From assembly GCF_000515275.1 (NCBI RefSeq), contig NZ_KI911560.1, positions 930,001 through 994,000 on the forward strand: 64,000 bases of DNA, given 5' to 3'. This stretch comes from Methylophilus sp. 5 (GTDB lineage: Bacteria > Pseudomonadota > Gammaproteobacteria > Burkholderiales > Methylophilaceae). The notes beneath the pieces were generated by a model. It was given only the letters and a program-made list of their open reading frames with translations. It was not told the origin of the DNA and made no database searches. Shown here in pieces: positions 28,102 through 36,743 of the stretch (its first letter is position 1; each line of letters begins with the position of its first letter). The position numbers were made by a program, and so were the translations under genes.

Positions 28102-28620
28102 CTAAATTGACTGATTAAAATCCCAGGCAGACATCCCGTGGTCTATCACGCCTAAAATGGCTTGCAAATCACTGCGCTGCTGCTCACCCAAGCCCTGCAT
28201 GCATTGCCGCAAGCGCGTGTAATAATCTGGCATCACAGCATCCAGCTTGGTCTGGCCCGCTGCAGTCAGCTGTATTTTTACGCTGCGCCGGTCTTCCGGC
28301 ACTGATACGCGCTGTACCAACCCACCCTGCTCCAGGCCATCCAGCAGGCCGGTCATGGTTGCACGCGTTACGCCCAGCTTTTCTGCCAGCACCGAAGGTG
28401 TTGAGGTCAGGTCAGCTTCGCGCATGAGCAAAATTAACACCCACCAGCGGCCTTGCAGCAAATCGTGCTTGCTGAGACAAGCATCGAGCGCAATCGACAA
28501 ATCTGTCGCCACCCGCAACAACATCAAAAAACTGGCAATAGCCGTGACATCGGCCGCGGGATACCGTTGGGCAAACCGCTGCAGGATTTCTTGGGTAGGA
28601 AGATCTCTAAGTTGCAACAT
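28102..28620 (-). CDS. MarR-family transcriptional regulator
   Basis: 172 residues from the ATG at 28620. An ATG 12 bp upstream lies inside the promoter's -10 region. Winged-helix region: STPSVLAEKLGVTRATMTGLLDGLEQGGLVQRVSVPEDRRSVKIQLT. MarR proteins are dimeric repressors relieved by small ligands. A strong promoter with a 20-bp near-palindrome immediately upstream suggests autorepression. Heads a likely unit with the SnoaL-like and EamA genes. Confidence 0.93.
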   Translation of the reverse strand: MLQLRDLPTQEILQRFAQRYPAADVTAIASFLMLLRVATDLSIALDACLSKHDLLQGRWWVLILLMREADLTSTPSVLAEKLGVTRATMTGLLDGLEQGGLVQRVSVPEDRRSVKIQLTAAGQTKLDAVMPDYYTRLRQCMQGLGEQQRSDLQAILGVIDHGMSAWDFNQSI

Positions 28621-28630
28621 AATTAGCCTC

Positions 28631-28658
28631 ATTATAATTAGCTAGCTAACTATGTCAA
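28631..28658 (-). promoter_or_regulatory. Near-consensus promoter with overlapping MarR-type operator
   Basis: On the minus strand TTGACA (28653-28658) and TATAAT (28631-28636) are 16 bp apart. The spacer and both flanks form a palindrome, ATAATTAGCTAGCTAACTAT (28634-28653), with one mismatched pair. Transcription would start only a few bases before the ATG at 28620, giving an almost leaderless mRNA. Confidence 0.85.
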
Positions 28659-28730
28659 GAAAAATCTATGGTGTTGCTTATTTAAGCATGGGTGTATATT
28701 AGTTGCTTGTGCCTATGAAAGGAGGAAGTG

Positions 28731-29162
28731 ATGAAGACGCTTCAACAAGTACTCTCTCATAAAACACACCAGGGCATTATCAGTATTGCGCCTAACCGGC
28801 CAGTGTACGATGCACTGGTTATTCTGGCGGAATATCAGATTGGTGCGCTGGCGGTGATCAAGGATGGCGAACTGGTGGGTATTTTCTCTGAGCGTGACTA
28901 CGCGCGTGAAATTATCCTCAAGGGCCGCTCATCCAAAACAACGCAGATTAGCGAAGTGATGACCGAAAAGGTCATTACTGGTAAACCGGCAGAACTGGTA
29001 GAGTCGGCCATGAGCACCATGCTGGACAAACGCATCCGCCACTTGCCGGTGGTTGATAACGGCAAAATGCTGGGCATGCTGTCGATTGGCGACATTTTGA
29101 AAGAAACCATCAGCTACCAACAAGAGCTTATCAAACAGCTGGAAAGTTATATTCATAGCTAG
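28731..29162 (+). CDS. CBS-domain-pair protein
   Basis: 143 residues made of two CBS motifs (IAPNRPVYDALVILAEYQIGALAV, and VESAMSTMLDKRIRHLPVVDNGKMLGMLSIGDI). CBS pairs bind adenine nucleotides and sense energy state, and no effector domain is fused. AAAGGAGG sits 5 bp before the ATG, an unusually strong ribosome site. Stands alone, followed by a bidirectional terminator. Confidence 0.93.
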   Translation: MKTLQQVLSHKTHQGIISIAPNRPVYDALVILAEYQIGALAVIKDGELVGIFSERDYAREIILKGRSSKTTQISEVMTEKVITGKPAELVESAMSTMLDKRIRHLPVVDNGKMLGMLSIGDILKETISYQQELIKQLESYIHS

Positions 29163-29187
29163 ACCAGCTTCACCAAGCACCACAATT

Positions 29188-29217
29188 GCAAAAAAGGGGA
29201 GCCATGCTCCCCTTTTT
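29188..29217. terminator. Bidirectional terminator between CBS gene and trhP
   Basis: A 12-bp perfect stem AAAAAGGGGAGC / GCTCCCCTTTTT (29191-29202, 29206-29217) with a CAT loop. A- and T-runs on both sides let it serve both convergent genes. Confidence 0.9.
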
Positions 29218-29253
29218 AACGAACTCAACACAGGTTTACCTATCAATACTCAC

Positions 29254-30606
29254 TTACAAATACCTGGCCACCATTGCGTTATTCAAGCGACCAGCCGTCA
29301 CTGGCAGTTTGACAAAGTGACCACTGCCTGCCGCTTGCTGTACGGCCGCACCATGTTTATCAAACAACTGTTCAACCACCAGGTCTCGGTTTCCGCTAGG
29401 GTGTATCAATTGCAACTTGTCGCCCACGGCAAATTTATTGCGTGCCTCAATTGAAGCCAGCCCGCGCTCGGCATCATATGCCACCACATCACCCACATAT
29501 AAACTGCGGTTGGCGCTAGAGTGCCCTTGCACGTAATTCTGATGCTCGGCGGTATGGTGGCGCTGATAGAAACCATCGGTGTAACCGCGATTAGCCAGGT
29601 TCTCCAGCTCACCCAGCAAGCGCCAGTCAAATGGCCGTCCGGCCACCGCATCATCAATCGCCTGCCGGTAATTCTGGCAGGTGCGTGCCACGTAATAACG
29701 CGACTTGGTACGGCCTTCGATTTTGAGCGAATCTACACCGAGCGCAATCAGCTTTTCGACATGCTCAATCGCGCGCAAGTCTTTGCTGTTCATGATATAG
29801 GTACCGTGCTCGTCCTCCATGATCGGCAGCAATTCGCCTGGGCGGCCTTTTTCTTCAATCAAATAGACCTGATCGGCCGCCGGATGGCGTGGCAAAGAAC
29901 CACACGACGACAGGCTGGATTTCTCCATTTCTGCCTGAAAATCAAACTCTTTCAAACGGACGACCCCTGCCGCATCGGGTTGCGCATCATGCACCTTATA
30001 ATCCCAGCGGCAACTGTTGGTACACGTACCCTGATTCGGGTCACGCGAGTTGAAATAACCAGATAACAGGCAGCGGCCTGAGTACGCAATGCACAAGGCA
30101 CCGTGCACAAATACTTCCAGCTCCATGTCCGGGCACTCCTGGCGGATTTCAGCGATCTCATCGAGTGACAATTCACGTGACAAAATCACCCGTGTCAGCC
30201 CCATGCGCTGCCAGAACTTGACCGAAGCATAATTGACCGCATTGGCCTGTACCGATAAATGAATCGGCATTTCTGGCCACTGCTCGCGCACCATCATAAT
30301 CAGGCCGGGGTCAGCCATGATCAGCGCATCCGGCTGCATGGCGATCACCGGTGCCATGTCGCGCAGATAGGTTTTCACCTTGGCGTTGTGCGGCGAAATA
30401 TTGCTGGCAACAAAAAATTGTTTGCCACGCGCATGCGCCTCCTCAATACCAATCGCCAGATTCTGTAGCGAAAAATCATTCTCACGCACACGCAAGCTGT
30501 AGCGGGGCTGCCCCGCATAAACCGCATCTGCGCCATAATCAAACGCGGTACGCATGCGGTCAAGATCACCGGCAGGCGCTAATAACTCGGGAGACTTCAT
30601 ACGCAT
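29254..30606 (-). CDS. trhP: U32-family tRNA hydroxylation protein TrhP (YegQ)
   Basis: 450 residues. U32 proteins of this type take part in prephenate-dependent 5-hydroxylation of U34 in tRNA. The signature is visible as LEVFVHGALCIAYSGRCLLSGYF and QGTCTNSCRWDY, whose cysteines probably hold an Fe-S cluster. PAGDLDRMRTAFDYGADAVYAG is the N-terminal TIM-barrel start. The start codon directly follows the yjbQ stop, so the two are translationally coupled. Confidence 0.92.
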   Translation of the reverse strand: MRMKSPELLAPAGDLDRMRTAFDYGADAVYAGQPRYSLRVRENDFSLQNLAIGIEEAHARGKQFFVASNISPHNAKVKTYLRDMAPVIAMQPDALIMADPGLIMMVREQWPEMPIHLSVQANAVNYASVKFWQRMGLTRVILSRELSLDEIAEIRQECPDMELEVFVHGALCIAYSGRCLLSGYFNSRDPNQGTCTNSCRWDYKVHDAQPDAAGVVRLKEFDFQAEMEKSSLSSCGSLPRHPAADQVYLIEEKGRPGELLPIMEDEHGTYIMNSKDLRAIEHVEKLIALGVDSLKIEGRTKSRYYVARTCQNYRQAIDDAVAGRPFDWRLLGELENLANRGYTDGFYQRHHTAEHQNYVQGHSSANRSLYVGDVVAYDAERGLASIEARNKFAVGDKLQLIHPSGNRDLVVEQLFDKHGAAVQQAAGSGHFVKLPVTAGRLNNAMVARYL

Positions 30607-31026
30607 TTAGTCGCCGATGATTTTCACCAGCACCCGTTTATTGCGGCGGCCATCAAACTCACCGTAAAAAATCTGTTCCCAAGGACCAAAATCTAATTGG
30701 CCTTCGGTAATCGCCACCACCACTTCGCGACCCATAATTTGACGCTTGATGTGCGCATCGGCATTGTCTTCGCCGGTATCATTGTGGCGATAACCGCTCA
30801 CTGGCTCATGCGGGGCCAGTTTTTCCAGCCACACTTTATAGTCGTGGTGCAGGCCACGCTCGTCGTCATTGATAAACACGCTGGCCGAAATATGCATGGC
30901 ATTAATCAATACCAGGCCTTCTCTCACACCGCTTTCGCGTACACACGCCACCACATCCTGCGTAATGTTCTTAAAGTCCATACGCGCTGAAATGTTAAAC
31001 CACAGCTCTTTACGAAAACTCTTCAT
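30607..31026 (-). CDS. yjbQ: YjbQ-family protein (secondary thiamine-phosphate synthase)
   Basis: 139 residues. The UPF0047 fold is recognisable by [19 protein letters not shown] and [28 protein letters not shown]. Thiamine-phosphate synthase activity has been reported for members, but the physiological role is uncertain. Coupled to trhP. Confidence 0.93.
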   Translation of the reverse strand: MKSFRKELWFNISARMDFKNITQDVVACVRESGVREGLVLINAMHISASVFINDDERGLHHDYKVWLEKLAPHEPVSGYRHNDTGEDNADAHIKRQIMGREVVVAITEGQLDFGPWEQIFYGEFDGRRNKRVLVKIIGD

Positions 31027-31091
31027 GTTGTCCCTTTCCCCAAAGCGGATATTTTAGCACCGTGACTAAAAAGTCATTTGTCATAAAACAA

Positions 31092-31115
31092 GAAAGGCCT
31101 CCGAAGAGGCCTTTC
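31092..31115 (-). terminator. Terminator of the SoxYZ-like carrier gene
   Basis: A 10-bp perfect stem GAAAGGCCTC / GAGGCCTTTC with a CGAA tetraloop lies 16 bp after the stop. The trailing T-run (TTGTTTTATG) is moderate. Confidence 0.75.
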
Positions 31116-31130
31116 CGTATTGCTTTTTTG

Positions 31131-31922
31131 CTAGCTGTGCACATCCAGCGTGTGCGTGAAAGTTTTACCTTCATTATCTGTTGCCGTCACTTCCAGCTTG
31201 CCCGGCGCATCTGGCACAAAACTAAATTTCATGTAAGGATCCTCACTGGTGCCCACGCCCACATCTACCGTCATCACCTCTTTACCGTTGTAGGTAAAGG
31301 TTGCCTTGTTGATATAAAACGCAGGCACATAACCTTGTGATACCAGGTCGCGCTGCAAGCCAGTACGCATGACATGACGGATATTAAACGTGGCGGTTGC
31401 TGGCTCACCAAACTTGGGCGCATCGACGTTTAGTTTGATTTTACCGGCCGCTGCGCGCACTTCGCTTTCGTTGTTATCGACAGTGCCGCCACAGCCGCCC
31501 GCTGCACGAATCTCACGCTTACCCATATACAACTTGCCATCGGCGGTTTCGCCAATCAGCCGCACAAAAGAGTCAGTTTCCTGACGGATGCGGGTGGCCA
31601 TTTGAAAACCATTTAGCATATCGGTTAAATGATAGGTTGAAGCGAGTTGAATCGGGTTGGCATCGACAATCACATACAGTTTTTTGAGCACCACACCATT
31701 AGCAGCCGCTTTGTCGTAGATAAACGTCACCGGCACTTGTGCGCCACTTTCAGCACGTCGCGGACCCTCAACTTTGAGAAACTCGACCTCCTGAATATCC
31801 CGCTTGGGGAAAAATGCTTCCTTCACCACCGTCCATAATTTAGGGTCTGCCTCTGCCTGCGCCACACCACTCAAACACACCGCAGACAACCCTAATACCA
31901 ACATCCACATTTTTTTCATTTT
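31131..31922 (-). CDS. SoxYZ-like carrier, quinoprotein-dehydrogenase-associated type
   Basis: About 263 residues from the ATG before KKMWMLVLGL. A signal peptide ends near GVAQAEADPK, so it is periplasmic. The N-terminal half resembles SoxY, with the carrier-arm motif GGCGG (here AAGGCGGT) in mid-protein. The C-terminal ~100 residues resemble SoxZ (FNIRHVMRTGLQRD, MKFSFVPDAPGKLEVTATDNEGKTF). In methylotrophs such fusions are often encoded near methanol or other PQQ dehydrogenases, but none is seen here, so this is an orphan copy. The carried group is not established. A start 18 bp earlier (31940) is possible. Confidence 0.88.
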   Translation of the reverse strand, partial: KMKKMWMLVLGLSAVCLSGVAQAEADPKLWTVVKEAFFPKRDIQEVEFLKVEGPRRAESGAQVPVTFIYDKAAANGVVLKKLYVIVDANPIQLASTYHLTDMLNGFQMATRIRQETDSFVRLIGETADGKLYMGKREIRAAGGCGGTVDNNESEVRAAAGKIKLNVDAPKFGEPATATFNIRHVMRTGLQRDLVSQGYVPAFYINKATFTYNGKEVMTVDVGVGTSEDPYMKFSFVPDAPGKLEVTATDNEGKTFTHTLDVHS

Positions 31923-32011
31923 ATTCCCCTGTTCAAACAAATCATTTCATTTGTATGTCACGGATTTTCTTATGGATACGCTACCACAATATGTGATGCA
32001 TATCACAATGA

Positions 32012-32440
32012 TCAAAGTTTACTCGGGTCGCCCGAGGGTCGCATCTCATAGTTTGGGTCGGCATATTCGGTAAAATTGAGCTCAACCCCATTGCCCGCCG
32101 GGTCACGCATATTCATCTGGCGAATACCGTTGGCCAAAATACGTGTAGTGTAAGCCACGCCAACCGCCTGCAAATGCAACTCCATGGCAGGCATATCATG
32201 GGCATTAAACGAAACATGATCATAGGTGCCATGCACGTGTAGCTGGGGCGGCTCAGCCGTTTTATACTCAGCCAAATGCACCACAGCCTGCTTGCCGATA
32301 TACAACCAGTAGCCGTAGGTGGTGCTGGCCACACGCTTACCCACCGTTAACCCCAATACGTCGCAATAAAAATCGCGTAACTGATGCATGGTGTCGCGGT
32401 CAGTGCGAAAGTTGACGTGATCAATTCCTGTCAATGGCAT
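32012..32440 (-). CDS. VOC-family (glyoxalase-like) protein
   Basis: 142 residues with two beta-alpha-beta3 halves. The metal-ligand-type positions appear in GIDHVNFRTDR, TYDHVSFNAHD and GNGVELNFTE. Substrate is unknown. It belongs to the glyoxalase/dioxygenase superfamily. Lies upstream of the SoxYZ gene on the same strand, but a 90-bp gap argues against tight coupling. Confidence 0.88.
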   Translation of the reverse strand: MPLTGIDHVNFRTDRDTMHQLRDFYCDVLGLTVGKRVASTTYGYWLYIGKQAVVHLAEYKTAEPPQLHVHGTYDHVSFNAHDMPAMELHLQAVGVAYTTRILANGIRQMNMRDPAGNGVELNFTEYADPNYEMRPSGDPSKL

Positions 32441-32508
32441 GATTTTCCAATCTAATGAGTGCCGTGTAAAAAATGTGAGCGAATAATCTGCGCAATATAG
32501 TACAAAAA

Positions 32509-33039
32509 CTAATGCCCTTCAAATTGACACAGGACAAATGGTTGGACGCCACTGGCCTGCAATTGTTGCAAGCCGCCCAAGTCTGGCAAATCAATGACGA
32601 AACCAGCATGCGCAACCACCCCGCCAAGCTGGCGAATCAAAGCCACAGCGGCCAGGGCGGTACCGCCCGTTGCAATCAGGTCATCCACCAGCAATATCTG
32701 CTCGCCTGCGGTAATGGCATCGGTATGCAACTGCAGCGCATCGTCACCATATTCAAGCATGTAGGTCTGTGAAATGCTGGCCGCAGGCAGTTTGCCAGGC
32801 TTACGCACGGGCACAAAGCCTAAACTCAGCTTGCTGGCTAGCGCCGCGCCAATGATAAAGCCACGCGCCTCAATCGCCACCACTTTATCAAGTGCAACAT
32901 CGGCATAATGCAAAGCGAGTGCATCAATTGCCGCATTAAAGGCTGTCGCATCCTTGAGCAAAGTCGTGATGTCGCGAAACTGGATCCCCGCTTTAGGGTA
33001 GTCTGCAACGGTTCGTATGTAAGCGGTCAGATCTATCAT
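32509..33039 (-). CDS. apt: Adenine phosphoribosyltransferase Apt
   Basis: Salvages adenine to AMP with PRPP. About 176 residues from the ATG at 33039 (a TTG 12 bp upstream is possible). FRDITTLLKDA, ARGFIIGAALA, RKPGKLP, and the PRPP loop LLVDDLIATGGTALA are all present. Confidence 0.95.
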   Translation of the reverse strand: MIDLTAYIRTVADYPKAGIQFRDITTLLKDATAFNAAIDALALHYADVALDKVVAIEARGFIIGAALASKLSLGFVPVRKPGKLPAASISQTYMLEYGDDALQLHTDAITAGEQILLVDDLIATGGTALAAVALIRQLGGVVAHAGFVIDLPDLGGLQQLQASGVQPFVLCQFEGH

Positions 33040-33085
33040 GCCTTCGCCCAAAAATCAGCCTTCATCTAAAAAAGCTTAGTCCCAA

Positions 33086-33118
33086 TAAAAAACGCGCCCA
33101 CCCTCTGGTAGACGCGCT
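33086..33118 (-). terminator. Terminator downstream of aspS
   Basis: An imperfect GC-rich stem (AACGCGCCCACC against GGTAGACGCGCTT) is followed on the minus strand by a TTTTTTATT run. It lies ~40 bp after the aspS stop. Confidence 0.7.
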
Positions 33119-33158
33119 TTGATTGTCTGCATTGGCCTGCCACACAAGCCTGGCTGGC

Positions 33159-34949
33159 TTATTGCCCAGCTGCGTTTTGCTGACGCACGCGAATATGCAA
33201 TTCGCGCAACTGTTTCTCGTCTACCTCGTTTGGCGCATTGGTCATCAGACATTGCGCGCGCTGGGTTTTCGGGAAAGCAATCACGTCACGGATAGACTCG
33301 GCACCGGCCATCAGCGTCACCAGACGATCCAAGCCGAAGGCGAGGCCACCATGCGGCGGCGCACCGTATTGCAACGCGTCAAGCAAGAAGCCAAATTTTT
33401 CTTGTGCTTCTTCACGGCTGATTTTCAGTGCATCAAACACTTTAGATTGCACGTCTTGTTTGTGGATACGCACAGAACCGCCGCCCACTTCCCAACCATT
33501 GAGCACCATGTCATAGGCTTTGGACAAGCAAGCGCCTGGATTGCTGACCAGCAAGTCTTCATGGCCATCTTTAGGCGCCGTGAACGGATGATGCAGCGCA
33601 ACCCAACGGTCATTCTCTTCATCATGCTCAAACATCGGGAAATCGACCACCCATAATGGTGCCCAGGCACGGCCATCAACATGGCCTTTTTCGTGGCCAA
33701 CTTTGGTACGCAACGCGCCCAAAGCCTCGTTAACAACTTTGGCTTTATCTGCGCCAAAAAAGACGATGTCACCGTTTTGCGCACCAGTGCGCTCAATAAT
33801 GGCTTGCAAGGCATTGACGTGAATGTTTTTTACAATCGGGCTTTGCAGGCCTTCCTCGTTGAGCTTGGTGATGTCGTTGATCTTGATATAAGCAAGACCT
33901 TTAGCACCGTAGATTTTGACAAACTCAGTGTATGCGTCAATTTCAGAGCGGCTGATCGCAGCGCCATTAGGCACACGAATCGCAGCCACGCGGCCACCCG
34001 CCATATTGGCGGCACCAGCAAATACTTTAAAATCCACATCTTTCATCACATCGCTCAGCTCAGTGATTTCGAGCGTCACGCGCATGTCGGGCTTGTCAGA
34101 ACCGTAACGGTTCATGGCCTCGCTAAACGGCATGCGTGGAAACTTGGCTGGCAGATCAACATCCTGCACCTTTTTAAGCATGCGACGGATCATCTCTTCG
34201 ACGATGTCCATGATTTCATTTTCTTCCAGGAACGAGGTCTCGATATCGACCTGGGTGAATTCTGGCTGGCGGTCTGCACGTAAATCTTCGTCGCGGAAAC
34301 ATTTGGTGATCTGGAAGTAACGGTCAAAACCGGACACCATCAACAATTGTTTAAACAACTGCGGTGATTGCGGCAAGGCAAAGAACATACCGTGGTGTAC
34401 CCGCGATGGCACCAGGTAATCACGCGCGCCTTCTGGCGTCGAACGCGTCAGCATTGGCGTTTCAACTTCAATAAAACCGTTGTCATCCAGGTAATCACGC
34501 AGATTTTTTGCCACTTTGTAGCGCAGCATCATGTTTTTTTGCATGGCCGGACGGCGCAAGTCGATGTATCTATGCTCAAGACGCACAGTCTCGGTCAGGT
34601 TGTCATCATCCAGCATGAAAGGAGGTGTCAATGAAGCATTTAACACTTCAATTTCGGTTGCCAGCATCTCGACTTCGCCGGTTGGCAAATTGGCGTTCAC
34701 AGTACCTTCAGGACGCGCACGCACTTTACAGACCACGCGCAAGACAAACTCGCTACGTACGGTTTCAGCAATGGCGAATGCACCTTTGGTGTCCGGGTCA
34801 ATCACGATTTGTGCCAGACCTTCGCGATCACGCAAATCAATGAAAATCACGCCGCCGTGGTCGCGACGACGGTGGGCCCAGCCACACAGTGTCACGGTTT
34901 GTCCAATGTGTTCGCGGTTCAAATGGCCGCAATAATGTGTACGCATCAT
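33159..34949 (-). CDS. aspS: Aspartyl-tRNA synthetase
   Basis: Class II enzyme, 596 residues. The OB-fold anticodon domain is N-terminal ([22 protein letters not shown]), then motif 2 ([20 protein letters not shown]), the bacterial GAD insertion (~290-410), and motif 3 ([15 protein letters not shown]). Whether it is discriminating (Asp only) or also charges tRNA-Asn cannot be told from sequence. Confidence 0.97.
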   Translation of the reverse strand: MMRTHYCGHLNREHIGQTVTLCGWAHRRRDHGGVIFIDLRDREGLAQIVIDPDTKGAFAIAETVRSEFVLRVVCKVRARPEGTVNANLPTGEVEMLATEIEVLNASLTPPFMLDDDNLTETVRLEHRYIDLRRPAMQKNMMLRYKVAKNLRDYLDDNGFIEVETPMLTRSTPEGARDYLVPSRVHHGMFFALPQSPQLFKQLLMVSGFDRYFQITKCFRDEDLRADRQPEFTQVDIETSFLEENEIMDIVEEMIRRMLKKVQDVDLPAKFPRMPFSEAMNRYGSDKPDMRVTLEITELSDVMKDVDFKVFAGAANMAGGRVAAIRVPNGAAISRSEIDAYTEFVKIYGAKGLAYIKINDITKLNEEGLQSPIVKNIHVNALQAIIERTGAQNGDIVFFGADKAKVVNEALGALRTKVGHEKGHVDGRAWAPLWVVDFPMFEHDEENDRWVALHHPFTAPKDGHEDLLVSNPGACLSKAYDMVLNGWEVGGGSVRIHKQDVQSKVFDALKISREEAQEKFGFLLDALQYGAPPHGGLAFGLDRLVTLMAGAESIRDVIAFPKTQRAQCLMTNAPNEVDEKQLRELHIRVRQQNAAGQ

Positions 34950-34982
34950 AATAATTTTATAAAGTTTAAAGGGGTGTTGCGG

Positions 34983-35582
34983 TTAATGGTGTTTAGGCAA
35001 GGGCGCCACTGTACCCATGCTAATGATGTATTTCAAGGCCTGATCCACGCTCATATCAAGTGCAACCACATCCGCCTTGGGCAGCATCAGAAAGAAACCT
35101 GAGGTCGGGTTAGGCGTGGTCGGCACATAAACACTCACATACTCCCCTTGCAAGTGATTGGCGACATCGCCGCCTGGTGTGCCGGTTAAAAAGGCTATCG
35201 TCCATACGCCCTGGCGCGGGTACTCAATCAGCAGTGCCTGACGAAAAGCATTACCGGAATCAGAAAACAGGGTATCAGACACTTGCTTGACGCTGGAATA
35301 AATGGATTTAACCACCGGCACGCGAATCAGCAAGCCCTCCCAGAGTTCAATCAATTGCTGGCCAAAAATATTGGTTGCCACCAGACCCGTCGCCAGCACA
35401 ATGCCCACGGTCAAAATCACACCAAAGCCAGGAATATCGACACCCAACCAAACCTCCGGGCGCCAGGCAGCTGGCAATAACAGCAAACTTTGATCCAGCG
35501 TTTGCACTAAAGTTTTAAGCACCCACACCGTAATAAACAGTGGGACCAGCACCAGCAAACCTGTAATGAAATATTTTTTCAT
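34983..35582 (-). CDS. DUF502 membrane protein
   Basis: 199 residues. Two TM helices (~4-26 and ~55-77), then a soluble C-terminal part with GKAIYSSVKQ-like (VVKSIYSSVKQVSDTLF) and VPTTPNPTSGFFLMLP, the DUF502 hallmarks. Function is unknown. The family is often found beside aspS and the FmdB gene in betaproteobacteria, as here (33-bp and 12-bp gaps), probably one operon. Confidence 0.93.
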   Translation of the reverse strand: MKKYFITGLLVLVPLFITVWVLKTLVQTLDQSLLLLPAAWRPEVWLGVDIPGFGVILTVGIVLATGLVATNIFGQQLIELWEGLLIRVPVVKSIYSSVKQVSDTLFSDSGNAFRQALLIEYPRQGVWTIAFLTGTPGGDVANHLQGEYVSVYVPTTPNPTSGFFLMLPKADVVALDMSVDQALKYIISMGTVAPLPKHH

Positions 35583-35594
35583 GCGTCTTGTTTT

Positions 35595-35861
35595 TTAATG
35601 GCAGGCACAGCCTGGGTTGCACTTGGCAGCCTCAGCCGCCGGGGCAGATTCAGTTGATTGAGTACTTGTTTTTGCCTGACTGTTTTTAAAGTCAGTGGCA
35701 TACCAGCCACTGCCGGTTAGTTGAAAATTAGGCGCAGACACCTGCTTGCTAAACGTTTGCTGCGCACATTTTGGACACGCATCAACAGAGGGCGCAGACA
35801 CCTTGCGCATCAGCTCCTGCTGGTAACCACACGCTGTACATTGAAAATCGTAGATAGGCAT
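35595..35861 (-). CDS. FmdB-type zinc-ribbon protein
   Basis: 88 residues. The N-terminal zinc ribbon has CTACGYQQELM and CPKCAQQTF (two CxxC pairs). The tail is Ser/Thr/Ala-rich and ends in a Cys/His cluster (CNPGCACH), an extra possible metal site. Begins the FmdB-DUF502-aspS unit. Confidence 0.92.
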   Translation of the reverse strand: MPIYDFQCTACGYQQELMRKVSAPSVDACPKCAQQTFSKQVSAPNFQLTGSGWYATDFKNSQAKTSTQSTESAPAAEAAKCNPGCACH

Positions 35862-35988
35862 TTATTAACACAACCTGAAGGGCAACTTGCTGAAAAATTT
35901 CACCAACATCAATTATACCTGATTCGGGTTACAAATCACTAAAAGCACTGCGATGTATTTGAATTAAAAAGACTTTAAGGAACAGGCC

Positions 35989-36183
35989 ATGCCACAACTT
36001 TCACTCAAAATGCCTTTTATGGTGTCCATGCTGTTTTTTTTGGGATTAGTCAGCCGCGACTTAAATACGCACCATGCGTTACTACTCATGAGTCATCAGG
36101 CCGCGCCCGGCAAAATGGCTAGGCTACATCTGGCCGACATACTCTACACCGAACCTACGCTCAAAATCAGAAAACTGAAATAA
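35989..36183 (+). CDS. Possible small membrane-associated protein
   Basis: 64 residues with AAGGAACAGG ahead of the ATG. One hydrophobic N-terminal segment (~8-22, PFMVSMLFFLGLV) is followed by a basic C-terminus. No family was recognised. It ends 4 bp from the gcvH stop, facing it. It could be a real small gene or a chance frame, and only the ribosome site argues for it. Confidence 0.35.
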   Translation: MPQLSLKMPFMVSMLFFLGLVSRDLNTHHALLLMSHQAAPGKMARLHLADILYTEPTLKIRKLK

Positions 36184-36187
36184 ATGC

Positions 36188-36565
36188 CTAGCCTGACAGT
36201 TGCTCGTCGTAAGCGGACTGGCCCAGTAAGGCTTCGGCACCACTGGCATCCGGCGCCAGCTTAAACAACCAGGTCGTATAAGGATGATCATTGATCTTTT
36301 CTGGTGCTGATAGCGCATCTTCATTAATGGCCTGCACCACGCCAGTGAGGGGCGCATAAATATCCGAGCCCGTTTTCACCGACTCAATCAAGCCGCACAC
36401 ACTGAACTGCTGCACCGACTGACCAACTTTTGGCGGATCCACAAACACCACATCGCCCAACATATTCTGCGCGTAATCGGTGATACCAACCAACCATAAG
36501 CCATCTTCAGACTGCGCTGCCCAAGTGTGGTCTTTAGAAAAGAAGTATTTCAAGCCTGCTGACAT
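36188..36565 (-). CDS. gcvH: Glycine cleavage system H protein
   Basis: 125 residues. The lipoylated lysine lies in CGLIESVKTGSDIYAPLTG. HTWAAQSEDGLWLVGITDYAQNMLGDVVFVDPP is the typical N-terminal half. No gcvT or gcvP is in the window and no glycine riboswitch upstream, so it stands alone. It may serve lipoate relay as well as glycine cleavage. Confidence 0.94.
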   Translation of the reverse strand: MSAGLKYFFSKDHTWAAQSEDGLWLVGITDYAQNMLGDVVFVDPPKVGQSVQQFSVCGLIESVKTGSDIYAPLTGVVQAINEDALSAPEKINDHPYTTWLFKLAPDASGAEALLGQSAYDEQLSG

Positions 36566-36743
36566 AGGATTTAAAAATCAGAAGTTTAGTGGATAATTAT
36601 TGTGCCATAGTCTGGGAAACGCGCCAAAACTTATTCAGGCAGGCCGTCAATTGGTTTAACTTTTTACAATAGAAAATTGCGATAAGTGATTGACGCTGAA
36701 TAAGAACTGGGCAATAATGAAATGGGTTTCAGGAAGGTTGATT

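Noticed and set aside
36566..36690. Glycine riboswitch upstream of gcvH
   Set aside because: The gap shows none of the conserved aptamer blocks or paired stems.
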